Positions 45,651 through 53,836 of a stretch of 64,000 nucleotides of DNA are shown here, one piece after another (the first letter of the stretch is position 1; the number at the start of each line of letters is the position of its first letter). The stretch lies in the NCBI RefSeq assembly GCF_000374625.1, contig NZ_KB894765.1, forward strand, positions 1-64,000. Reading direction: 5' to 3'. The translations under genes and the position numbers were made by a program. This stretch comes from Allobrachymonas chironomi DSM 19884 (GTDB lineage Bacteria; Pseudomonadota; Gammaproteobacteria; Burkholderiales; Burkholderiaceae_C). Below the pieces are notes generated by a model, which was given only the letters and a program-made list of their open reading frames with translations, was not told the DNA's origin and searched no databases.

Positions 45651-46936
45651 CAGCTCTGCCCTCCTGCATCATCCTGCTGCAGGCGTGCCTGCAGCAACTC
45701 TGCCGATGGCGTCAGCCAGGCGGGCAATGCTGCAGCGGTATCGGCAAGCAGGGCAGCCAGATCAGGCTCCTGTTGCAACACCTCATTCGGTACCTTGCCC
45801 AGCGCCTGCTGCACCATGTCGGCGCGCTGTTTCAGCCAGTCGGGGTCCTGCGCCGCCACCTGCATCAACTGGTCCAGCTCCTGCAGCGTGTCCTGCCAGT
45901 CGGCATCGTCCAGAGCCTGGCGCTCCAGCGGCGAACTGGCCAGTTGCACCTTCTCGATCCAGAGCCGGTCGGCATCCAGTGCCACCGCCTGCCCAATCAC
46001 CTCCTGGCGCAACTGGGACTGACGCGCCAGCAACGCAGCGTGCGCCGCTGTAGCGCCCTGCAGCCGCACACGCACCGCCGCCGGATGCCCGTCCGGCAAG
46101 GCCGCCAGCAGCTGCTGCAGGGACTGTCCGACCAGACGCACGGCCTGCTCGAAGGTATCCGCTTCCGCCACGGAGACCTCCAGCACAGCCCAGCGCAGCA
46201 CATCCAGCTCCAGCGGCTGCACCTGCGTGATGCGATCGTCATCGGCATGCACCAGCAAGGCACCGCGCGCGCCGGTTTCACGCACATGGCGGCCCTGCAG
46301 ATTGCCCGGGAAGGCGATGGTGCAATCGGGATACGCCCAGAGCTGCTGCTCGTGGACATGGCCGAGCGCCCAGTACTGGTAGCCACGTGCCTGCAATTCA
46401 GCCAGCGAGCACGGCGCATAGCGCGCATGGGCGCTGTAGCCCTCCAGCGCCGTGTGCAACACGCCGATATTCAGCCAACCCGGTACCGCTGCGGGATAGC
46501 CTGGCAGCAGGTTGTCCAGCGTCTCGCGCGTGCGGAAGCTGTGGCCGTGCAGCGCGACGCGCAAGGCATCGATGCGGAAAGTCTGCGCCTTGCGGCTGGT
46601 GAAGACATGGACGTTTTCCGGCAGCACCAGCCGGCTGGTCATGTCGCTGTCGGCATCGTGGTTGCCATGCAGCAGATAGATCGGAATGCCGGCCTGCTGC
46701 AAGCGTCCCATCTGCCGCACAAAGAACAGGCCGGTATTGAAATCCTTCCAGCCGCCGTCGTACAGGTCACCCGCAATCACCAGGAAATCGACCTGCTCCG
46801 CCAGTGCGGTATCGATCAGGCGCACAAAGGCCGAGCGCGTGGCCGTGCGCAGACGCTCCGCCGGGGCGTCCGGGTAGGCCGACAGACCGCACAGCGGGCT
46901 GTCCAGGTGGATATCGGCGGCGTGGAGAAACTTCAT
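45650..46936 (-). CDS. YhaO-like DNA repair metallophosphoesterase (SbcD/Mre11 family)
   Basis: This is a Mn-dependent exonuclease subunit with a calcineurin-like fold. The 428-residue protein shows the metal motifs HAADIHLDSP, IAGDLYDGGW, LHGNHDADSD and WALGHVHEQQ in order. A C-terminal domain of about 180 residues that should contact the ATPase follows. ATG at 46936 gives the standard MKFLHAADIHLD start, although no clear ribosome site precedes it. It is the first gene of a two-gene unit with the YhaN-like ATPase. Substrate and role in repair are inferred from family. Confidence 0.87.
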   Translation of the reverse strand: MKFLHAADIHLDSPLCGLSAYPDAPAERLRTATRSAFVRLIDTALAEQVDFLVIAGDLYDGGWKDFNTGLFFVRQMGRLQQAGIPIYLLHGNHDADSDMTSRLVLPENVHVFTSRKAQTFRIDALRVALHGHSFRTRETLDNLLPGYPAAVPGWLNIGVLHTALEGYSAHARYAPCSLAELQARGYQYWALGHVHEQQLWAYPDCTIAFPGNLQGRHVRETGARGALLVHADDDRITQVQPLELDVLRWAVLEVSVAEADTFEQAVRLVGQSLQQLLAALPDGHPAAVRVRLQGATAAHAALLARQSQLRQEVIGQAVALDADRLWIEKVQLASSPLERQALDDADWQDTLQELDQLMQVAAQDPDWLKQRADMVQQALGKVPNEVLQQEPDLAALLADTAAALPAWLTPSAELLQARLQQDDAGGQS

Positions 46937-47081
46937 GGGCAGACTGGAGAAAGGTGTTGCAGGCATTGTAGTGGCCGCCCTGCAACAGCCCCCGGCGGCA
47001 AGCTTGCACGTTCCCGGTGGGTCACGGGAATGACATGCACCCGTCACCGGCCTTACACGCCTGCCGCTTACCTTAACGGTC

Positions 47082-47867
47082 ATGAAACACGCCCGTTCCA
47101 TCTTTCTTTCTGACATCCATCTGGGCACGAAAGCGTGCCAGGCGGAACGACTGCTGGAGTTCCTGGAGGAGCATACGGCAGACAACATCTACCTGATCGG
47201 GGATGTGATCGACTTCTGGAGCATGAGCCGGAGCATGCACTGGTCCAAGGCCCAGAACCAGGTGGTACAGAAGCTGCTGCAACGCGCCCGCACCGATACC
47301 CGCGTGATCCTGATTCCCGGCAATCACGACGAAATGCTGCGGGACTACTGCGGCACCGTGTTTCTGGAAATCAAGGTGGTGCACCAACTCGTCCACCAGA
47401 CCGCCAACGGCCGCCGCTACCTGCTGATCCATGGCGACCAGTTCGATCAGGTCACGCAGCACCACAAGTGGGTGGCGCACATGGGCGACCAGGCCTACAA
47501 CTGGCTGGTGCGCATGAACATGTGGCTGTCGTGGGCGCGCCGCAAGCTGGGGATCAGCGGCTACTGGTCGCTGGCCGGCTACGCCAAGCGCAAGGTGAAA
47601 AAGGCGCTCAACTTCATCTTCGACTTCGAGGAATGCGCCGTCCAGTATGCGCGTGAACACCAGGTGGACGGCATCATCTGCGGCCATATCCACTGGGCCA
47701 CCATCCGCGACATCAAGGGCATGGAATACGTCAACTGCGGCGACTGGGTCGATTCCTGCACCGCCATCGTTGAAGACCATGACGGCTCGCTGGAGCTGAT
47801 TGCCTGGCACCAGGGCACTCCGGCACAGGTGCCGGACGAAGCCATGGGGAACGCCATCAAGGCCTGA
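47082..47867 (+). CDS. Metallophosphoesterase, UDP-2,3-diacylglucosamine diphosphatase-like
   Basis: This is a calcineurin-like hydrolase of 261 residues. The motifs are FLSDIHLGTK, IGDVIDFWSM, IPGNHDEMLR, LIHGDQFD and CGHIHWA, the LpxH-like pattern of lipid-phosphate hydrolases. It is longer than LpxH (about 240) and lies next to a GT4 glycosyltransferase rather than lpx genes. It may act on a lipid-linked pyrophosphate in glycolipid synthesis instead of lipid A. The gene pair on the plus strand is separated by six bases. Confidence 0.82.
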   Translation: MKHARSIFLSDIHLGTKACQAERLLEFLEEHTADNIYLIGDVIDFWSMSRSMHWSKAQNQVVQKLLQRARTDTRVILIPGNHDEMLRDYCGTVFLEIKVVHQLVHQTANGRRYLLIHGDQFDQVTQHHKWVAHMGDQAYNWLVRMNMWLSWARRKLGISGYWSLAGYAKRKVKKALNFIFDFEECAVQYAREHQVDGIICGHIHWATIRDIKGMEYVNCGDWVDSCTAIVEDHDGSLELIAWHQGTPAQVPDEAMGNAIKA

Positions 47868-47873
47868 CAGAAC

Positions 47874-49016
47874 ATGCGTGTCCTGATGGCGTCCGATGTG
47901 TATTTTCCGCGCATCAACGGCGTTTCCACCTCCATCGATACCTTTCGGCGCACCCTGGGCAACTTCGGCGTGGAGTTGCGCCTGGTGGTGCCCTCGTACC
48001 AGGGCGAAGCCGATACGCCGGACATCCTGCGCGTTGCCGGCCGCCCGGTGCCGCGCGATCCGGAAGACCGTCTGCTGCACTGGCGCGCCATGCGCCAGAC
48101 CTGCCTGCAGGCCGCCAGCGATTGCGATCTGGTGCATGTGCAAACGCCCTTCGTGGCACATTACGCCGGCCTGCGCGCAGCACGCAAGCGCGGTCTGCCG
48201 GTGATCGCCACCTACCACACGCTGTTCGAGGAATACCTGCAGCACTATGCCCCGCTGCTGCCGGCTGGCTGGCTGAAGCGGCAGGCGCGCGGTTTTTCGC
48301 GACGCCAGTGCAATGCCCTGGATGCGGTGGTGGTGCCTTCCAGCGCCATGCAACAGCGGCTGCTGGACTATGGCGTGACCACACCGATCCATGTGCTGCC
48401 CACCGGCATCCCGCTGGGCAATTTTGCCGATGGCCATGGCAACCAGTTCCGGCAAAAACACGGCATCGCCCCGGCACGCCCGATGGCTTTGTTCGTGGGA
48501 CGTGTGGCACACGAAAAGAATATCGGCTTCCTGCTCGATGCCCTGCCCCCTGCACTCGAAACCTGCCCGGAACTGCTGCTGGTGATTGCCGGCGAAGGCC
48601 CGGCGCGCGCCGACCTGCAACAGCAGGTGGTGCAACGCGGCCTGCAGCAGTCGGTGCAATTCATCGGCTACATGGATCGCGTCCAGGAACTGCCGTCCTG
48701 CTACGCCGCTGCCGATGTGTTCGCCTTTGCCTCCACCACCGAAACCCAGGGCCTGGTGCTGCTGGAAGCGATGGCGGCCGGCACCCCGGCGGTGGCCCTG
48801 GCGGCCATGGGTACCATCGATATCCTGTCTCCGGGCCGCGGCGCCATCGCGCCACCAGCCTACGCGCGCGCCTACGGCCAGGCCCTGGCGGACTTGCTGC
48901 AGGACCGCCCGCGCCTGTTCCGTCTCAGCCAGGAAGCCGCGGCCTACGCCGCTGAATGGTCGGACAGCGCCATGGCGTGCCGCTTGTCCCGGCTGTACCA
49001 CGAGCTTGCCCTCTGA
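47874..49016 (+). CDS. GT4-family glycosyltransferase
   Basis: This is a retaining GT-B transferase of 380 residues, resembling diacylglycerol or phosphatidylinositol glycosyltransferases. It starts MRVLMASDVYFPRINGVSTS, has the nucleotide-binding region VGRVAHEKNIGFLLDALPPA and the E(x7)E motif in STTETQGLVLLEAMAAGTPAVA. An acceptor-side motif THVQTPF-like segment (VHVQTPFVAHYAG) is present. It starts six bases after the metallophosphoesterase gene, so they are probably one transcript acting on a membrane glycolipid. The sugar is unknown. Confidence 0.86.
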   Translation: MRVLMASDVYFPRINGVSTSIDTFRRTLGNFGVELRLVVPSYQGEADTPDILRVAGRPVPRDPEDRLLHWRAMRQTCLQAASDCDLVHVQTPFVAHYAGLRAARKRGLPVIATYHTLFEEYLQHYAPLLPAGWLKRQARGFSRRQCNALDAVVVPSSAMQQRLLDYGVTTPIHVLPTGIPLGNFADGHGNQFRQKHGIAPARPMALFVGRVAHEKNIGFLLDALPPALETCPELLLVIAGEGPARADLQQQVVQRGLQQSVQFIGYMDRVQELPSCYAAADVFAFASTTETQGLVLLEAMAAGTPAVALAAMGTIDILSPGRGAIAPPAYARAYGQALADLLQDRPRLFRLSQEAAAYAAEWSDSAMACRLSRLYHELAL

Positions 49017-49064
49017 GCCACGGACGATTGCCGCCCGCCACCGCGCATGCCAGAATGGCCTGCC

Positions 49065-49721
49065 ATGCATACCCCTGACCTGTTTGCCGATGAGCGCCCG
49101 GATGCCGGCCTGCGCGAGCCGCTGGGCGCGCAGGCCGTGGTGCTGCGCGCTTATGCCCTGCCGATGCTGCCGGGCCTGTGGCACACGCTGCAGCAGCTGA
49201 CCGCAGCATCGCCATTCCGCATCATGCAGACGGCCGGCGGGCGCCACATGTCAGCCGCCCTGTCCAGCTGCGGCAGCCTGGGCTGGGTCTCCGACACATT
49301 CGGCTATCGCTACGCCGCGCGTGATCCGCACACGGGTCAGCCCTGGCCCGCCATGCCACAGGAACTGCTGCAACTGGGACGGCAGGCAGCCGCCGAAGCC
49401 GGCTTTGCCGCGTTCACGCCGGATACCTGCCTGATCAACCGGTATCTGCCCGGTGCCCGCATGGGCCTGCACCAGGATCGGCATGAGCGCGACTTTCGCC
49501 AGCCGATTGTCTCGGTCTCGCTCGGGCTGCCAGCCGTTTTCCAGTTTGGCGGGCTGACGCGCGATGCTGCCGTGCAGCGTGTGCCGCTGTTCCATGGCGA
49601 TGTGGTGGTCTGGGGCGGTGTGGACCGCATGCGTTTTCATGGCGTGCTGCCGGTCAAGCCGGGACAGCATCCGCTGCTGGGAGCGCAACGCATCAACCTG
49701 ACCTTGCGCCAGGCCGGTTGA
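49065..49721 (+). CDS. alkB: Alpha-ketoglutarate-dependent DNA repair dioxygenase AlkB
   Basis: It removes alkyl groups from N1-methyladenine and N3-methylcytosine by oxidative demethylation. The 218-residue protein carries the Fe(II) ligands His136 and Asp138 in LHQDRHERD, His192 in RFHGV, and the 2-oxoglutarate-binding arginines in QRINLTLRQ. The nucleotide-lid region MSAALSSCGSLGW matches AlkB. ATG at 49065 aligns with the MxxDLFAD start of E. coli AlkB. An upstream in-frame ATG at 49047 is less likely. Confidence 0.94.
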   Translation: MHTPDLFADERPDAGLREPLGAQAVVLRAYALPMLPGLWHTLQQLTAASPFRIMQTAGGRHMSAALSSCGSLGWVSDTFGYRYAARDPHTGQPWPAMPQELLQLGRQAAAEAGFAAFTPDTCLINRYLPGARMGLHQDRHERDFRQPIVSVSLGLPAVFQFGGLTRDAAVQRVPLFHGDVVVWGGVDRMRFHGVLPVKPGQHPLLGAQRINLTLRQAG

Positions 49722-49770
49722 TCATGCCCCGGGCCGCCAGCCTGCACGCTGCAGCAAAACCGTAGCCGGA

Positions 49771-49813
49771 AAATACAAAAGCCCGATGCACATGGTGCAC
49801 CGGGCTTGTATTT
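49771..49813 (-). terminator. Intrinsic terminator after tRNA-Gly
   Basis: An imperfect long stem (AAATACAAGCCCGGTGCAC and complement on the minus strand) closes on a short ATG-type loop and is followed by a T-rich stretch. It adjoins the 3' end of tRNA-Gly and may also serve alkB in the other direction. Confidence 0.75.
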
Positions 49814-49888
49814 GGAGCGGGAAACGAGGCTCGAACTCGCGACCTCAACCTTGGCAAGGTTGCGCTCTACCAACTGAGCTATTCCCGC
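49813..49888 (-). tRNA. tRNA-Gly (GCC)
   Basis: It has 76 bases with encoded CCA. The acceptor stem is GCGGGAA/TTCCCGC, the D loop is AGCTCAGTTGGTAGAGC, the anticodon loop CTTGCCAAG carries GCC (plus-strand GGC at 49853-49855), and the T loop is GAGTTCGAGCCTC. It reads GGC and GGU. Confidence 0.97.
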
Positions 49889-49898
49889 AGAAGCTGTC

Positions 49899-49928
49899 AT
49901 TATATGACGATTTCTGGCGTTTTTGCAA
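49899..49928 (-). promoter_or_regulatory. Sigma-70 promoter of tRNA-Gly
   Basis: On the minus strand TTGCAA (49928-49923) and a perfect TATAAT (49904-49899) are 18 bases apart. Transcription would begin near 49891, close to the tRNA 5' end. Confidence 0.65.
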
Positions 49929-50051
49929 GTTACCGGAAAATTCCTGAAATTTTTTCCGATCTGCTTCGTGTTACCGAAACCTTGCATGCCGCTGACAGCG
50001 CACTGTGTTTGCTGTCAGAAGCTGCGCATTGTACACAGGTTTTGGCGGTTT

Positions 50052-50498
50052 TTACGCTTCCTTGTGCACAATCAGCACGGAACGCGATGCATGCGACACG
50101 ACGCGTTGCGCCACGCTGCCCAGCATCAGCTTTTCCACGCCCTTGCGGCCGTGCGAACCCATGATGATCAGGTCCGCGCCCACCTGGTCGGCCACGTCGA
50201 TGATGCCCTTCCAGACGGCATAGGCGTCCACCGTCACGGCCTCGACCGTTACGCCCTGATCGGCAAAGCGCTGCTTGACTTCATTCAGCACGCGCTCGGC
50301 TTCCTCGTTCACGGCGGACAGGTATTGCGTCTGGCCAAAGGCAAAATCCGGGCCGGCGCTGGCAAACGGATACGGATCCAGCACGTACACGGTCGTGATC
50401 TTGGTGCCGGGGAAGGCGCGGCCCATGGCGATGGCCTTGTCAACGGCCAGGCTGGCGGTATCGGAGCCATCGATAGGCAAGAGGATATGGTTGAACAT
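50052..50498 (-). CDS. Universal stress protein (UspA family)
   Basis: This is a small alpha/beta stress protein that often binds ATP. The 148-residue product starts MFNHILLPIDGSDTASLAVDKA. It has the nucleotide-binding signature MGSHGRKGVEKLMLGSVAQRVVSHA, read as G-2x-G-9x-G(S), and ends RSVLIVHKE. The G2xG9xG motif suggests the ATP-binding branch. AAGGAG lies seven bases before the ATG. It is divergent from the bacteriohemerythrin gene. No targets can be named. Confidence 0.93.
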   Translation of the reverse strand: MFNHILLPIDGSDTASLAVDKAIAMGRAFPGTKITTVYVLDPYPFASAGPDFAFGQTQYLSAVNEEAERVLNEVKQRFADQGVTVEAVTVDAYAVWKGIIDVADQVGADLIIMGSHGRKGVEKLMLGSVAQRVVSHASRSVLIVHKEA

Positions 50499-50688
50499 GG
50501 TGGTCTCCTTTCTGATGGCCGGGCAATCGGCCTGCCCTGCCGGTTTGCTGATGTCGATGGGCACCTGCAGGCACCCGCTCTCTGACAGTGTACCGCGCCC
50601 AGCACCCGGCACCCCTGTCGGGAACAGGGAATCGGCAGGCAGTTGCGCAGGCTGGCGGATAAAATGGCGTTTTCAGAGGAGAAAGCGT

Positions 50689-51198
50689 GTGAGCACACTG
50701 GCATGGAGCGATGATCTGGCATTGGGTATCGAGCAGATGGACCAGACGCATCAGGAATTTGTGGCGTTGCGCGCCGCCGTGGAAGCCGCTACCGATGAAC
50801 AGCTGCTGCAGCGCTGGAAGGATCTGATCGACCATACCCAGATCCACTTCGACAACGAGGACAAGTGGATGCGCGACACCAACTTTGCCGCCAGCAACTG
50901 CCACACCACACACCACAAGGCGGTGCTGGACGTGATGCGCGAAGGCCTGAACTATGGCCTCAAGGGCCATTTCGTGGTGGTGCGCAAGATGAACGCCGAA
51001 CTCGCCACCTGGTTCCCGCAGCACGCCGACACCATGGATGCCGCCCTGTCCGACTACCTCAAGCGCATCGGCTACGACACCGTGACCGGCCACATTGCCC
51101 ATCCACAAACCATGCCCGAGCAGCAGATCCACGGCTGCAGCGGCAGTACCGATACCGATCTGACGGCTGGCGAGCAGCCGGCCGCCTGCGGCCACTGA
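50689..51198 (+). CDS. Bacteriohemerythrin
   Basis: This is a non-haem di-iron oxygen-binding protein with a four-helix bundle. The 169-residue product has the ligand pattern: IEQMDQTHQEFV, HTQIHFDNEDKWM with the H-x3-E pair, HHKAVLDVM (HxxxH), and a late KRIGYDTVT end of the bundle, followed by a 40-residue tail. The start is GTG at 50689 with GAGGAG seven bases upstream. It may store or sense oxygen, but no partner is encoded here apart from the divergent uspA. The tail (QQIHGCSGSTD...PAACGH) ends in His and contains two Cys. Confidence 0.88.
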   Translation: MSTLAWSDDLALGIEQMDQTHQEFVALRAAVEAATDEQLLQRWKDLIDHTQIHFDNEDKWMRDTNFAASNCHTTHHKAVLDVMREGLNYGLKGHFVVVRKMNAELATWFPQHADTMDAALSDYLKRIGYDTVTGHIAHPQTMPEQQIHGCSGSTDTDLTAGEQPAACGH

Positions 51199-51217
51199 GC
51201 GACACGGCCCCATCGCC

Positions 51218-51841
51218 ATGTACGCGTCCTGGGAATGGATTCCACTGCTGCTGGCCCTGGGGATTGCCCTGTTCCTGCGTCCCTGGCGCATGCTGCGCCG
51301 CACCGAGTTGCTGACACCGCTGCTGGCCAGTCTGGTGATCGTGCCCTGGATCTGGGCCATGCCGCGGCTGCACACCATGCCGCTGCAGCTGACTCTGACC
51401 TTTTCCGGCATCATCCTGCTGACACTGGGCTGGCCGCTGGCGGTGCCGGTGTTCTGCCTGATTGCCCTGCTGTCCGGCCTGCTGGCCCCGGCGCCGGTCG
51501 AGCAGCTGATGGCCGATGCCTTCTGGCTGGGCGTACTACCTGCCACGTTTGCCATGCTGCTGGGCGCCCTGGTGCGACGCTATCTGGGCCCGAACATCTT
51601 TGTCTATACGCTGGGGCGCGGTTTTTTTACCACCGTGGCCAGCGTGTTTGCCGCCGCCCTGCTCAGTGAATGGGCCGGCTACAGCCTGCCCAATACCGAT
51701 CCCGCCCTCACCACCATTGCCCACTGGCTGATTGCCTGGGGCGATGGCTTCATGACCGGGCTGCTATCGGCGATTTTTGTCGCCTTCCGCCCGCTGTGGC
51801 TGGCAACCTGGTCGGACGAACTCTATCTGAGGTCTTCATGA
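51218..51841 (+). CDS. CbiM-like energy-coupling factor transporter membrane protein
   Basis: This is a 207-residue integral membrane protein with about six helices, of the group often annotated as energy-coupling factor ABC transporter permease (CbiM-like). Examples of segments are WIPLLLALGIALFLRPW, LTFSGIILLTLGWPLAVPVF, VLPATFAMLLGALVRRYLG and FFTTVASVFAAALLSEW. The NIFVYTLGRGFF loop is typical. No CbiQ or CbiO component is adjacent, so any complex would have to be formed with distant genes. Its stop overlaps the P1 peptidase start (ATGA). The substrate (metal or vitamin) is unknown. Confidence 0.68.
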   Translation: MYASWEWIPLLLALGIALFLRPWRMLRRTELLTPLLASLVIVPWIWAMPRLHTMPLQLTLTFSGIILLTLGWPLAVPVFCLIALLSGLLAPAPVEQLMADAFWLGVLPATFAMLLGALVRRYLGPNIFVYTLGRGFFTTVASVFAAALLSEWAGYSLPNTDPALTTIAHWLIAWGDGFMTGLLSAIFVAFRPLWLATWSDELYLRSS

Positions 51842-52839
51842 GCACATCTTCTGCCCACGGCTGCATCACGCAGGTGCCGGGCCTGCTGGCCGGCCACTGG
51901 ACCTCGACGCAACGGCCCACCGGCTGCAGCGTGGTGATCGCACCGCAGGGAGCGGTTGCCGCCGTGGATGTGCGCGGTGCCGCGCCTGGCACGCGCGAAA
52001 CCGATCTGCTGGCTCCCGGCCACCTGGTGGACAAGGTGCATGCGGTGATGCTGGGTGGTGGCAGCGCCTGGGGCCTGGATGCCGCCAGCGGCGTGGTGCG
52101 CTGGCTGGAGCAGCAAGGCATCGGCATGGATGTCGGCTTTGGCAACCCGCTGCCGCTGGTCCCGGCCGCCGTGCTGTTTGACCTGCCGGTGGGCGATGCC
52201 CGGATCCGGCCCGATGCCGATGGCGGTTTCGCCGCCTGTGCGGCTGCCGGCAACAGCCTGCTGGCCTGCGGCAATGTGGGCGCCGGTGCCGGCGCCACCG
52301 TGGGCAAGCTGTTCGGCAGCGATCACGCCATGAAGGGTGGCATCGGCAGTGCCAGCGTACAGCTGCAGGGCGTGACCGTGGGCGCACTGGTCGCCTGCAA
52401 TGCCGTGGGCGATGTGCTGGATCCGCATACCGGCCAGCTACTGGCCGGTGCCCGTACTGCAGCCGATACGCTCACACTGCGCGATACCCAACGCGCCCTG
52501 CTGCAAGGCGATGCCCCGCGCTTTGCCCTGCCAGGAGCGAATACCACCATCGGCATCATCGCCACCGATGCCGCATTGTCCCGCACCGAACTGCAACGGC
52601 TGACCGTGGCCGGCCATGATGGACTGGCACGCTGCATCCGCCCGGTACACACCATGCTGGATGGTGACACGCTGTTTGCGCTGTCAACCGGACAGACATC
52701 GCGGCAGCCCGACCTGATCACGCTCTCCGCCATGGCGGCCGAAGCGGTGCAACTGGCGGTGCTGTGCGCCGTGCGTGCGGCGCAGACGCTGCGTGTGGGG
52801 GACTTGTGGCTGCCGGCTGCGTCTGAACTGCAGGCCTGA
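51838..52839 (+). CDS. P1 family peptidase (DmpA/OAT-fold)
   Basis: This is an autoprocessing N-terminal nucleophile-type hydrolase. The 333-residue protein has the P1 (DmpA/BapA) pattern: ITQVPGLLAGHWT, GCSVVIAPQGAVAAVDVRG, MLGGGSAWGLDAASGVVRWLEQQG, CGNVGAGAGATVGKLFG, and the cleavage-region NTTIGIIATDAALSRTE, where the nucleophile is expected at the Thr of NTTIG. It may cleave N-terminal residues from peptides or amides. ATG at 51838 overlaps the previous stop, so it is translated with the membrane protein. Confidence 0.85.
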   Translation: MSTSSAHGCITQVPGLLAGHWTSTQRPTGCSVVIAPQGAVAAVDVRGAAPGTRETDLLAPGHLVDKVHAVMLGGGSAWGLDAASGVVRWLEQQGIGMDVGFGNPLPLVPAAVLFDLPVGDARIRPDADGGFAACAAAGNSLLACGNVGAGAGATVGKLFGSDHAMKGGIGSASVQLQGVTVGALVACNAVGDVLDPHTGQLLAGARTAADTLTLRDTQRALLQGDAPRFALPGANTTIGIIATDAALSRTELQRLTVAGHDGLARCIRPVHTMLDGDTLFALSTGQTSRQPDLITLSAMAAEAVQLAVLCAVRAAQTLRVGDLWLPAASELQA

Positions 52840-52856
52840 GCGCCTTCACGCGTCAC

Positions 52857-53567
52857 TCAGCGCGCGGTACACAGGTTTTCGCAGGGAATGCCGTCGCCAT
52901 CACGATCCAGCCGCGTGATGCCGCACTGGGTCAGGTAATGGCGCGCTTCGGCGCAGCTGCTCATCTGGTTGCAGAAACGCTTGCTGCCGCACTGGCTACC
53001 CTGCCCCGCGCCCATGAGCGACAGCAGCCGCCTGCTGGGTACTGGCGCATCCAGCACGATGCTGCCCTGTGCTGCGGAACGGATGCCCTTGCGGTAATCG
53101 GCCGGGTAAATCGCGCCCGGCTGGCTCCACAGGCCCAGGGTTTCACTGCGTGCCTGCGCCTCCAGCTGCAGATAGCCGGGATCGACCAGATACTGCCGAT
53201 AGGCCCAGGCATGGCCCTGGCGTACCAGTTGCCGGTTGACGTTCACGCCCTGTATCTGCACGGTCGCCAGCACCCGGCCATAGCGATCCTTGCCAGCCTG
53301 CTGCAACACGACCTGCCGGCCCGCCACCAGATCCGCCAGCGCGCGGCGTGAAGCATGGCTGAACGGCTGGCCGCGCTCCGGAGCGTCGATCTGATGCAGG
53401 CGCACGCGCAGGTTCTGCTTGCTGGCGGTGAGACAGTTGAGGGTGTCGCCGTCGGCGACGTTGACGACGCGGCAGCTGATATCGGCCGCATGGACAGTCG
53501 AAGGCAGCGCTGCTGTCCACAGGACCGCCGCAACAGGCAACAGCAGGAATCGGCGCAACAAGCTCAT
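52857..53567 (-). CDS. Secreted thermonuclease-family nuclease with Excalibur domain
   Basis: This is a staphylococcal nuclease-like Ca-dependent DNA/RNA endonuclease. The 236-residue protein has a signal peptide (LLRRFLLLPVAAVLWTAA then STVHA). The SNase fold contains VADGDTLNC, RVRLHQIDAPERGQP with catalytic Arg and Glu, and DRYGRVLATV with the second catalytic Arg. A C-terminal Excalibur motif DRDGDGIPCEN binds calcium. The product is likely periplasmic or secreted. It converges on the P1 peptidase gene. Confidence 0.92.
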   Translation of the reverse strand: MSLLRRFLLLPVAAVLWTAALPSTVHAADISCRVVNVADGDTLNCLTASKQNLRVRLHQIDAPERGQPFSHASRRALADLVAGRQVVLQQAGKDRYGRVLATVQIQGVNVNRQLVRQGHAWAYRQYLVDPGYLQLEAQARSETLGLWSQPGAIYPADYRKGIRSAAQGSIVLDAPVPSRRLLSLMGAGQGSQCGSKRFCNQMSSCAEARHYLTQCGITRLDRDGDGIPCENLCTAR

Positions 53568-53650
53568 GTGAAGATGTGGCGTACAAGCGGATATGCCAAT
53601 CTGGCCATTTCCGGAGAAAATTATCCCCGGCTTCCCCCCGGGATGTCCCC

Positions 53651-53685
53651 AAAAGAAAACGGCGCGTAGCCAGGTACGCGCCGTT
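53651..53685 (-). terminator. Intrinsic terminator after tRNA-His
   Basis: A perfect 11-bp stem (AACGGCGCGTA and complement, 53658-53668 and 53675-53685) with a GCCAGG loop is followed on the minus strand by TTCTTTT. It lies 13 bases past the tRNA 3' end. Confidence 0.88.
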
Positions 53686-53698
53686 ATTCAGGAATTTC

Positions 53699-53774
53699 TG
53701 GGGTGGCTGATGGGGCTCGAACCCACGACAACAGGAATCACAATCCTGGACTCTACCAACTGAGCTACAGCCAC
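53699..53774 (-). tRNA. tRNA-His (GTG)
   Basis: The acceptor stem is GTGGCTG/CAGCCAC, with the extra C discriminator expected for G-1 pairing and an encoded CCA. The D arm AGCTCAGTTGGTAGAGT, anticodon loop GATTGTGATTC with GTG, and T arm GTGGGTTCGAGCCCCAT are canonical. If G-1 is encoded, the gene extends to 53775. Confidence 0.96.
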
Positions 53775-53786
53775 CAGAAAGAGAAA

Positions 53787-53792
53787 ATTATA
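53787..53792 (-). promoter_or_regulatory. -10 element of the tRNA-His promoter
   Basis: A perfect TATAAT on the minus strand lies 12 bases before the tRNA 5' end. The -35 region (around 53810-53815) is weak, so this is only a partial promoter match. Confidence 0.5.
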
Positions 53793-53836
53793 GCAGTAAT
53801 TCCCCATTCATGCGCGCATGACGGGAAATTTCTTTA

